A stretch of DNA of 21,496 nucleotides from an uncultured Oscillospiraceae bacterium (GTDB lineage Bacteria > Bacillota > Clostridia > Oscillospirales > Ruminococcaceae). Positions 7,827-14,678 of this stretch are shown here, piece after piece. Both the position numbers and the translations under genes were made by a program. Position 1 is the stretch's first letter, and every line of letters begins with the position of its first letter. The notes under the pieces were generated by a model that was not told where the DNA came from, did not search any database, and saw only the letters and a program-made list of their open reading frames with translations. The stretch covers positions 1 through 21,496 of the forward strand of contig CAKQGD010000030.1 in assembly GCA_934232845.1 (NCBI GenBank). Reading direction: 5' to 3'.

Positions 7827-10800
7827 CGTTCTCCTCCTCTCCGAAGATCTCCTCGCGGCTCTTTTTGAGAAGCGCGCGTTTTTCGTCTCCCGCTTCAAAG
7901 CCGCATACCCCGCGAAAGTCGCAGTACCGGCACGGATCGTTCGCGGTATCCGCGGGCAGCGCGGGGATTTCTCCCGCACGCAGGCGTTCTGCCATGCCGG
8001 TCACGCGTTCTTCCACCAGACGGCGCAGGCGGCCCAGCTCGGCAAGTGTCGCAAGAGCGTCGGATTTTTCCGTGTCCGGCTTGACCGGAATGAAGATCGC
8101 CTCTCCGTCCGTTTCCATCGCGGAGAGCACGTCCGGGTCGCGCAGCAGCAGGCCGTTCATGCGGTACTGCTTCTGCAGATCCCGCACTGCGGTCTCGCCG
8201 TCCCGCCCGCCCAAGGTGTATTTTCCCAGCGCCGGCAGATATAAAACGCCCGCCGGCAGCGTGTCCTTCCACTCGCCGCGCCCGTTTTCCCAGATCGAAA
8301 ACAGGTACAGCAGCATCTGCATATTCAGGCCGTAATAAACGTCCTGCAGGCGGAAGCTCTTTCCGCCGGATTTATAATCGACAACGCGTACATAGCGCCT
8401 GCCGTTGACCGTCGCCGTATCCACACGGTCCACCGTACCCTGCACGAGTACCTCGCAGCCGTCCGCCGTCAGAAGATGCAGCGGCTCGACTGCGCTGCCT
8501 TCGCGCACGGGCAGTTCGAACGCCGCAGGCTCGAACAAGCTGCGGGAAAACTCCTCGCCGAGGCGGCGCAGCAGCTCGTACAGCCAACCGCCCACCCGCT
8601 CAAAGCCGGCAAGCAGGCGCTTCGGAACCGCACCGACATCCGCGACCACCTCGGAGAGATAGTCCTCCGTTTCCCGGCGGATCTCATCGCGGAGCGTCTG
8701 TTCCGGCAAGGTGTGAAGCGAAGCGCCGCCGTATCTCGACACGATGCGTTCCAGCACGCGATGTACCAGCGTGCCGGTCTGCACGGGAGAAAGCTCGGCC
8801 TTTTGCATGGCATGCACGCCAAGCCCGTTCTGCGCAAAATAGGCGTACGGGCAACGGTAGTACTGCTCGAGCCGCGTCGGAGAAAGACGCATTTTTTCGC
8901 CGAACAGGCGCTTCGCCAAAGCGGCGTCGGTCAGCTCGTGCGGCAGGCGTTCCCGGGCACGGTCGATGCGTCCGGCGTCGGCGGCATGTCCCGTTTCCTC
9001 GCAGAGACGGCGCAGCGCAGCCGCTTCGGGTGTGTGTTTCGGCAGAGCGGCATAGCGGCGCAGCGCAGCCTCGGCCGTTACCACGTCGGAAAACGGCTCG
9101 GATGTTTTTGGCACGGTCAGCGCGGCGGCACGCTCATACAGTTCCGACGGGACAAGCGCTTCTCCCGTCAGTTCGGCACGGGGAGCCGAGACAAACAGTT
9201 CCTTTTCGGCAGCGCAGGCCGCCTGATAGACGATCATGCGCTCATTGTCAAGAAATCGGTCGCTGTCTCCCAAAAGCGTCAATCCGCCCTCGATCAGCGC
9301 CCGGCGCTCGTCATTGCTCAAGAGACCGCCCGGCACGTGATACGCAGGAAATTCTCCCTGCACCGCGCCCAGCAGGAACACCGCTTTCGCCCCCTCGATC
9401 CGCATACGGTCGGCGGTTCCCACCGTCACCTCATCAAGGGTGCGCGGCGGCAGCGCCACCTGCGCCGTAGAAAGGGCAAGATCAAGCAGTTCGACAATGC
9501 GCCGGGGGGTAAACGACAGTCCTTTGCCCACGGCGGCGAAAAGATCGAGCGTTTCCATCAGCTTATCCCACAAAAGAGACTGCTGCGCCAGAAATTCACG
9601 GCGGGCGTTTTCTTCCATCGGCGCGGCAAACCGCGTCAGGTTCTGCGCAGCGCCGACACTGCACAGCCAGCGGTACAGCCCCGCCGCAAAGCCGTCGCCC
9701 CCGCCGCGCATCGCGGCGCGCAGCGCCTCGACCGGCTCCGTCACCGCGCGGCGGCAGGCTTCAATGCGCTGCAGGCGTTCTTTGTCCTCCTGTGTCCAGC
9801 GGTCGGTCATCCCGTCGGGATGATTCAAAAACGGTGTGTTCCAGCCGGAGGGCCTCACCGACCAGACAAAGCAGTAATTTTCCGTTTCTGCGGCCGCCGT
9901 TTCGTCAAGGCCGAGAATCGGCGATTTGAGCAGCCGCAGGGGATCGCCCTCACGATCACCCGCCGCGAGCAGAACCGCAGCCTGCACGCCCTGCAGCAGC
10001 GCGCCGGAACGCGCCTCACCCCGCACATCCAAAAAGAACGGCACGCCGCACCGCCGCAGCGCCGCGGGCAGCAGGATGCGGTAGCGCTCATCCGTGCGCA
10101 TCACAACCGAAATGTCGCGCCAGCGATAGCCCTCCTGCCGGACGAGGCGCACAATTTGCGCGGCGACAGTCTCAGCCTCTTCGGCGGGATTTTGCGGCCG
10201 AAGCACGCGAATCTGTGAAAACGGCCGCGTCTCCCGCGGCATAGCGTCACATTCCATCGCATCGAGAAACGCCGCGGGAAGTCCCTCTCTCTCCGACGGA
10301 GGAAGTATCACCTTTCGGCTTTTCAGACCGTTTCGCTCCGCCATGCGCAGAAGCCGTCCCGCGGTGTCCGCGCAGTAGGCAAACGCCGCTTTCGGCGGAT
10401 TGGAATCGTCTCCCGGCAGAGCGACCGTCACGTCCGCCGAACGAACGAGCAGCGCTTCAAGCATTCTGTATTCCGGTGCGGTAAAGCCGAAAAAACCGTC
10501 TGCATAGACCTGCACTTCGGAGAACGCATCCGCCTCGGCAATGCGCTGCGCCGCCAGCGTCAATTCGTCCCCTGCGCTCTGCCAGCCCCGATGCACAACC
10601 GCGTCATAGGCGTCGAGAATCAGAGACAGTTCAAAACATTTTTCCCGCAGGATTCCCTGCGGCTGCGTGTAGGAGAACCGCGCCAGATCGGCGGGAGAAA
10701 TTCCCGCGTCGGCGCATTCCCGCGCGACGCCGAGCATCTGTTCGAGGAAGCCGTGCGTACGGTAGTTGCGCCGGTAGACGGACAGCTCCTCCCCGATTTC

Positions 10801-11085
10801 TTCCAGCGCCAGATCCATCAAAAAAAACGCGGCGGTGTCCGTCATGCGGCTGCGTCCGTCTCCGCCGTACTCCCGCAGGGTAAGCTCCGCCAGGCGTGAA
10901 AAGCTTGTCGGTGTCACAAGGGCGGCCCGCTCTTTGAGGGAAGCGATGCGCTTCTCGCTCGTAAAGGACGCCTGCTCCGGCACCAGCAGAAGGGAGCGTT
11001 TTCCCTCGAGGGTGTTTTTTTCAATTTCGGAGAACAAATACGACGTTTTTCCGGATTTGGCCGGCCCCATCACAAGCGTCAGCAC
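7804..11085 (-). CDS. addB: ATP-dependent helicase/deoxyribonuclease subunit B
   Basis: AddB partners AddA. Its nuclease domain cuts the other strand, and in Bacillus its inactive-helicase part recognises Chi. The 1093 residues start (GTG) LTLVMGPAKSGKT, an early Walker A with Lys13. The C-terminal nuclease domain shows GTVDRVD and VVDYKSG (Asp903, Lys905). Four cysteines flank the nuclease as in iron-sulphur AddB proteins: Cys745 in RCPYAYF and Cys1052, Cys1055 and Cys1061 in CRYCDFRGVC. AAGGAGG lies ahead of the GTG, supporting this start. The gene follows spo0A after a terminator and probably has its own promoter. Confidence 0.97.
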   Translation of the reverse strand: MLTLVMGPAKSGKTSYLFSEIEKNTLEGKRSLLLVPEQASFTSEKRIASLKERAALVTPTSFSRLAELTLREYGGDGRSRMTDTAAFFLMDLALEEIGEELSVYRRNYRTHGFLEQMLGVARECADAGISPADLARFSYTQPQGILREKCFELSLILDAYDAVVHRGWQSAGDELTLAAQRIAEADAFSEVQVYADGFFGFTAPEYRMLEALLVRSADVTVALPGDDSNPPKAAFAYCADTAGRLLRMAERNGLKSRKVILPPSEREGLPAAFLDAMECDAMPRETRPFSQIRVLRPQNPAEEAETVAAQIVRLVRQEGYRWRDISVVMRTDERYRILLPAALRRCGVPFFLDVRGEARSGALLQGVQAAVLLAAGDREGDPLRLLKSPILGLDETAAAETENYCFVWSVRPSGWNTPFLNHPDGMTDRWTQEDKERLQRIEACRRAVTEPVEALRAAMRGGGDGFAAGLYRWLCSVGAAQNLTRFAAPMEENARREFLAQQSLLWDKLMETLDLFAAVGKGLSFTPRRIVELLDLALSTAQVALPPRTLDEVTVGTADRMRIEGAKAVFLLGAVQGEFPAYHVPGGLLSNDERRALIEGGLTLLGDSDRFLDNERMIVYQAACAAEKELFVSAPRAELTGEALVPSELYERAAALTVPKTSEPFSDVVTAEAALRRYAALPKHTPEAAALRRLCEETGHAADAGRIDRARERLPHELTDAALAKRLFGEKMRLSPTRLEQYYRCPYAYFAQNGLGVHAMQKAELSPVQTGTLVHRVLERIVSRYGGASLHTLPEQTLRDEIRRETEDYLSEVVADVGAVPKRLLAGFERVGGWLYELLRRLGEEFSRSLFEPAAFELPVREGSAVEPLHLLTADGCEVLVQGTVDRVDTATVNGRRYVRVVDYKSGGKSFRLQDVYYGLNMQMLLYLFSIWENGRGEWKDTLPAGVLYLPALGKYTLGGRDGETAVRDLQKQYRMNGLLLRDPDVLSAMETDGEAIFIPVKPDTEKSDALATLAELGRLRRLVEERVTGMAERLRAGEIPALPADTANDPCRYCDFRGVCGFEAGDEKRALLKKSREEIFGEEENDGIFTDA

Positions 11086-11119
11086 GAAACCGCCGCCTCC
11101 TTTTCTTTCATACGGCTAT

Positions 11120-11125
11120 ATTGTA
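11120..11125 (-). promoter_or_regulatory. Probable -10 element of the addBA promoter
   Basis: TACAAT on the minus strand lies about 35 bases before the addB GTG, after the spo0A terminator. No good TTGACA is found at 16-18 bases; the nearest is TTGCGT at 18. The assignment rests mainly on the -10 and on the need for a promoter here. Confidence 0.45.
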
Positions 11126-11206
11126 GCACGCGCCAAAAGGCAAACGCAACTTTTCAAAACCAGATTCTGTGCTTTGCTTGACTTTTGAAGCGCACTTTTC
11201 AGAAGC

Positions 11207-11235
11207 AAAAACGGCGGACGCACCCGCATCCGCCG
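11207..11235 (-). terminator. Rho-independent terminator of spo0A
   Basis: On the minus strand a 10-bp stem (CGGCGGATGC with GCGTCCGCCG, one G-U pair) closes a GGGT tetraloop. It is followed by five Ts. It starts 20 bases after the spo0A stop codon. Confidence 0.88.
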
Positions 11236-11254
11236 CCGAAATGTACTTTGGGAA

Positions 11255-12028
11255 TTATCCGGCCTCTTCCTGCCGCTTTTCAAGGCGCAGCCGGTCGCTG
11301 ATCATCGCGATAAATTCGCTGTTTGTGGGTTTCCCCTTCGTATTGTGGATCGTATATCCAAAATAAGAGGTAAGCACATCCACATCGCCGCGGTCCCATG
11401 CGACCTCGATCGCATGGCGGATCGCACGCTCGACCCGCGAGGGCGTGGTGGAAAAGCTTTTGGCCACCGTAGGATACAAAAGCTTTGTCACGGAATTGAT
11501 CGCCTCGGGATTGCGGATGGAAAGAAGAATCGCCTCCCGCAGGTAATGATACCCCTTAATATGCGCGGGAACGCCGATCTGATGCAGAATCTCGGTGACC
11601 TGCACCTCAAGGTCCGGACTTTTTTTCGCGGGAGCCTGCCGCGGCGCACGCCGGTTATTCGCCAGATCCAAAAGACGGTGCGCAACCGTTTCGGCGTCAA
11701 GCGGGCGGATAAAATAGTAAGCGGCTCCGGCGCGGAGCAGTTCCTCACCCAGTGTTCCGTTGTCATAGACCGCCGTCATCACAAACAGAGTACGCAGATC
11801 CGTCTTGTCCGCGCGAACCGCATTCATCACGCCGATGCCATCCAAACGCGGCATGAACACATCAAACAGCGCAATATCCGGAGCGTCGGATAAAATCGCC
11901 TCTGCGACCTTGATTCCATCCTTAGGGGCAAAAATTGTCTCACACCCCTCTTGCTGAAGCAGAGCGGCACATTGTGCGCAAAATTCTTTGTTATCATCCG
12001 CAATCAGGATTTTCATGGCTTCTTTCAT
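11255..12028 (-). CDS. spo0A: Sporulation master response regulator Spo0A
   Basis: Spo0A is the phosphorelay or orphan-kinase target that, when phosphorylated, binds TGTCGAA boxes and starts endospore formation. The 257 residues comprise a receiver domain followed by the Spo0A_C DNA-binding domain. The receiver has Asp11-Asp12, phospho-acceptor Asp56 in LFDVFMP and Thr85. Spo0A_C has TEILHQIGVPAHIKGYHYLR, the recognition-helix region TTPSRVERAIRHAIEVAW and KPTNSEFIAMISDRLRLE. One oddity is that the conserved receiver lysine before proline is Arg108 (FIRPLD) instead of the usual Lys-Pro. AAGGAGG lies 9 bases before the ATG at 12028; an in-frame ATG 12 bases later is a weaker candidate. It has its own promoter and terminator. 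Confidence 0.98.
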   Translation of the reverse strand: MKEAMKILIADDNKEFCAQCAALLQQEGCETIFAPKDGIKVAEAILSDAPDIALFDVFMPRLDGIGVMNAVRADKTDLRTLFVMTAVYDNGTLGEELLRAGAAYYFIRPLDAETVAHRLLDLANNRRAPRQAPAKKSPDLEVQVTEILHQIGVPAHIKGYHYLREAILLSIRNPEAINSVTKLLYPTVAKSFSTTPSRVERAIRHAIEVAWDRGDVDVLTSYFGYTIHNTKGKPTNSEFIAMISDRLRLEKRQEEAG

Positions 12029-12062
12029 GGATCATATCCTCCTTGTTGTATATTGGAATGCA

Positions 12063-12096
12063 GGAAAATAATACCATAATTTTCCAAAGCGTGCAA
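12063..12096 (-). promoter_or_regulatory. spo0A promoter with a palindrome across the -10
   Basis: On the minus strand, TTGCAC (12096-12091) is followed by 17 bases and TATTAT (12073-12068). TGG sits directly before the -10, making an extended -10 promoter. A perfect 7-bp inverted repeat (GGAAAAT-N9-ATTTTCC, 12063-12085) covers the -10 element and could be an operator. No exact TGTCGAA box or clear sigma-H promoter was seen in this gap. Confidence 0.7.
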
Positions 12097-12232
12097 GGGG
12101 TTTTGTAAAATAAATGGAAAAAAATTACAAGTTTGCCGGAGGGCGCAGAATTTCCCGTCTTTGCGGCGACTGCCGTCAAAGTGCGGAAAGAAGAGAAGGC
12201 TTTTCACGAATCAGGCGGGGATCTGCGGAAAA

Positions 12233-13249
12233 TTACCGTCGAATCATCCCCGAAGAAATTTCGGAAAGCGTTTTTGCGCCGCACATGCGCATCACATCTT
12301 TCAGCTCATCTCCCAGACGCTCGGTCAGGGCAAGCACACCCGCGGCGCCTCCGCCGTACATTGCCGTAACAAACGGACGGGCAAGAATCACGGCGTCGGC
12401 TCCCAGCGCCAATGCACGAAACACATCCAGCCCGGTACGGATCCCGCCGTCTACAAAAATTTTCATAGAACCCGCCGCAGCCTCGGCGATTTCCGGCAGG
12501 ACCTCTGCCGTGGAGGGACAGCCGTCGAGCACGCGGCCGCCGTGATTGGAAACAACGATCGCCGCCGCGCCCGCCTGCCGCGCCTTCTGCGCGCCCTGCG
12601 CCGTCATAATGCCCTTGACGATAAAGGGGACGCCTGCCGCGTCAATGATTTCTTTGAGCTCTTCAGGGGTCTTGCTGCCCGCCGCGGGGATGCGTCCTCT
12701 TAAAAACGGAAGTCCCGCCGCGTCCACATCCATCGCGGCGGCAAATGCGCCGCTTTCCCGCACGAGAGCAAGCTTTTCAAATACGGTGTCTCTGTCCCAC
12801 GGCTTGACCGTGGGCACACCGACGCCGCCCGTGCGCCCGATGGCTCCGCAGGCGGAACGCATCACGCCGGCGTCCACTCCGTCACCCGTAAAGGCCGCAA
12901 TACCCGCCTCGGCGCAGGCCGGAACCAGCACATCGTTGTAGCCCGCGTCCGTATAAAGGTCGCCGTAATGTACCGCGACCGCGCCCACGGGGCCCGCGAA
13001 AAACGGATAGGAAAATTTTCGGCCGAACAGCGTCAAAGAAGGATCCGGTTCTCCACCCGGACAAAGCGTGTCCATATTCACACGAATCTGCGCCCATGCG
13101 TCAAAATTGCGGATTGCTCCGTCTCCGGAGCCCTTTGCGCCGGGTCCCGGCATTTTATTTCTGCAGGCACGTCCGTCGCAGACGGGACAGGCTCTGCAAT
13201 TCGGTCCGAGTGTTTTTCTGGCGTTTTCCAGCACTTCCTGCCATGTCAT
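12233..13249 (-). CDS. FMN-dependent alpha-hydroxy-acid dehydrogenase family protein
   Basis: A 338-residue TIM-barrel flavoenzyme of the glycolate oxidase/lactate dehydrogenase (LldD) family, which oxidises 2-hydroxy acids. Visible family residues are Lys212 (IVKGI), the catalytic His236 and Arg239 (VVSNHGGRVLDG), the FMN-phosphate loop FVDGGIRTG (266-273) and ILARPFV. The N-terminus carries CRACPVCDGRAC (Cys18, 21, 24, 29), a CX2CX2CX4C cluster that the classical oxidases lack and that may bind iron-sulphur or zinc. Substrate and electron acceptor are unknown. In an anaerobe a dehydrogenase or another reductive role is more likely than an oxidase. The ATG at 13249 has GGGAGGA at 8 bases; a TTG 18 bases upstream is rejected. 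It lies 24 bases after the 404-residue gene, probably in one operon. Confidence 0.88.
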   Translation of the reverse strand: MTWQEVLENARKTLGPNCRACPVCDGRACRNKMPGPGAKGSGDGAIRNFDAWAQIRVNMDTLCPGGEPDPSLTLFGRKFSYPFFAGPVGAVAVHYGDLYTDAGYNDVLVPACAEAGIAAFTGDGVDAGVMRSACGAIGRTGGVGVPTVKPWDRDTVFEKLALVRESGAFAAAMDVDAAGLPFLRGRIPAAGSKTPEELKEIIDAAGVPFIVKGIMTAQGAQKARQAGAAAIVVSNHGGRVLDGCPSTAEVLPEIAEAAAGSMKIFVDGGIRTGLDVFRALALGADAVILARPFVTAMYGGGAAGVLALTERLGDELKDVMRMCGAKTLSEISSGMIRR

Positions 13250-13273
13250 TTCCTTTTCCTCCCTCAAGCACTG

Positions 13274-14488
13274 TTATAAAAAGATCCCGATCACCTGAAT
13301 CAGGCTGAATACAAGGCCCAAAATCGTCAGCATGTTGACAAAAAAATTCGTTCGCGTCGAGTACATCAGGTCGAGTCCCGCCTCTAAAATATCCAGAAGA
13401 TTGCGCAGACGCTCAATCACAGGGTGAATCCGCAGGCTCTCCATCACAAGCTGCTGCAGTTCTCCCATCTCGGAAATACCGACATTTTCCACACTGTTGA
13501 TCGCAATGATCAGATCGCGGCGAAACCGCTTCATCCTGCGGATTTCACCCGCAAAGCTTTTCAGGTCCTCGCGCATCCATGTATCCTGCTGGTCAAGAAT
13601 GCTCTGTGAAAAGCTCTTGACCAGCGCGCCCGTCTCAACCGCGAAGAACAGCCCGTGATTCACGCCCGCCATGGAGGATCTCATTAAAAAATACGGATTC
13701 ATCCCGCCGTAATATGTATGGAAAATTTTCTGCTGATGCGCAAGATAACTTTGGGCCGCCGGACTATCCCACAGGTTCAGAAGCAAAAATCCGTTTCCAA
13801 AGGCGATCGCCGAGACAAACTCACGGCTGCTCCAGCCATGCGCGAGGCGCTCCCGCGCAAGTCCCTCCGGCAGATGCTCCCATCCCTCGTCACCGGTCAG
13901 AATACCGTACAGGCGCCGCGGCTCCCTCTCGATCAGATCCGGCACATTGTCATACCCGTCTACGGAATGCAGCTCCGCGATATAAAAATCCTGCGTGCCG
14001 CCGAGCGGCAGTCCGACGGCCTCAAATACGGACTGTGTAAGAAGGCTCACCGTCGTTTCAAATTTTTTGTCCGGCGTCACGACGGAAAGCCGCTCGCCGT
14101 TGCCCTGCATATGACGCAGAAAAACAAAATCGTCCGTCGAAGCGTGTTGAATTTCCAAGCCGACCGCCACAGCGATTACGCCGACCTGAGGATAAACGCT
14201 CACCATGAGCTGCATTTCCCCGATGGAAAAGCGTTCGCTCTCGGCGCCAAAGCCGCCGATTACCGCCCGCCGGGTGTCAAACGGCAGACCGCCTCCGTGC
14301 AGAAAGCCCTGCGCCGTAAAAAGATCACGCAGAAGAGGATTCTCGGCCCGTTCTTCTTCCAAATATACGGTTTTATACGTGCGCTTCAGCGCCGCGAAAA
14401 CCGATTCGCTCAAATTTGCCTCTCTGTTTTGCAGATAAGCGTACCGCAAATAACATACGCCGCCGCTGATAGGACCACACTGCTCCAT
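13274..14488 (-). CDS. Uncharacterised protein with C-terminal membrane anchor
   Basis: I do not recognise this 404-residue protein. It has a mixed soluble N-terminal part of about 340 residues without catalytic motifs that I can name. A helical, charged stretch follows (DLKSFAGEIRRMKRFRRDL and RIHPVIERLRNLLDILEAG). One hydrophobic C-terminal segment (FFVNMLTILGLVFSLIQVIG) ends at the last residues. The tail resembles the first membrane helix of CorA-like or RMD1/DUF155 proteins, but it stops where CorA would have GMN and lacks a second helix. The ATG at 14488 has GAGAGAAGG almost touching it, so the ribosome site is unusual and the start is only moderately certain. A strong promoter and two Spo0A boxes lie upstream, and the alpha-hydroxy-acid dehydrogenase gene follows 24 bases downstream. 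Confidence 0.8.
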   Translation of the reverse strand: MEQCGPISGGVCYLRYAYLQNREANLSESVFAALKRTYKTVYLEEERAENPLLRDLFTAQGFLHGGGLPFDTRRAVIGGFGAESERFSIGEMQLMVSVYPQVGVIAVAVGLEIQHASTDDFVFLRHMQGNGERLSVVTPDKKFETTVSLLTQSVFEAVGLPLGGTQDFYIAELHSVDGYDNVPDLIEREPRRLYGILTGDEGWEHLPEGLARERLAHGWSSREFVSAIAFGNGFLLLNLWDSPAAQSYLAHQQKIFHTYYGGMNPYFLMRSSMAGVNHGLFFAVETGALVKSFSQSILDQQDTWMREDLKSFAGEIRRMKRFRRDLIIAINSVENVGISEMGELQQLVMESLRIHPVIERLRNLLDILEAGLDLMYSTRTNFFVNMLTILGLVFSLIQVIGIFL

Positions 14489-14539
14489 CCTTCTCTCACT
14501 GCCTTTCAGCAAAAATTTGAAAACCCACAGCGTCCTTTG

Positions 14540-14569
14540 TGTCGAAAAGAAATCGGAACGCTTGTCGAA
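14540..14569 (-). promoter_or_regulatory. Two Spo0A boxes (0A boxes)
   Basis: TGTCGAA occurs exactly at 14540-14546 and 14563-14569 (TTCGACA on the transcribed strand), 23 bp apart. Both lie in the untranslated leader, about +15 to +44 from the predicted transcription start. This exact heptamer is the core Spo0A~P binding site. Binding downstream of the start would be expected to repress. Confidence 0.65.
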
Positions 14570-14590
14570 AAAAGTCGGATTTCTTTTTTC

Positions 14591-14619
14591 AGTATATAAA
14601 ACGGATGTCTTTCTGTCAA
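14591..14619 (-). promoter_or_regulatory. Sigma-A promoter of the 404-residue protein gene
   Basis: Minus strand TTGACA (14619-14614), 17 bases, TATACT (14596-14591); predicted start near 14584. It begins 59 bases after the spoIVB stop, giving a leader of about 96 bases that contains both 0A boxes. Confidence 0.82.
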
Positions 14620-14633
14620 TGCCCGACATGCCT

Positions 14634-14663
14634 CGGGGAAGGCAAATTGCTTTGCCTTCCCCG
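14634..14663 (-). terminator. Hairpin downstream of spoIVB, possible terminator
   Basis: A perfect 13-bp inverted repeat (CGGGGAAGGCAAA with TTTGCCTTCCCCG) with a 4-base loop begins 15 bases after the spoIVB stop. On the minus strand it is preceded by AAAA and followed by AGGC, without a T-run; the four Ts are on the plus strand. It separates spoIVB from the next promoter. Confidence 0.6.
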
Positions 14664-14678
14664 TTTTCAAGAAAATTC

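Noticed and set aside
9490..9496. TTCGACA inside addB
   Set aside because: It lies deep within the coding sequence, far from any promoter, and is consistent with chance.
8476..10218. 580-codon open frame on the plus strand
   Set aside because: Antisense shadow of addB, with biased Arg/Gln/His composition and no domain.
13265..13267. TTG start adding six residues to the flavoenzyme
   Set aside because: The added residues are encoded by the ribosome site itself (GGGAGGAAAAGG). The ATG at 13249 is well placed.
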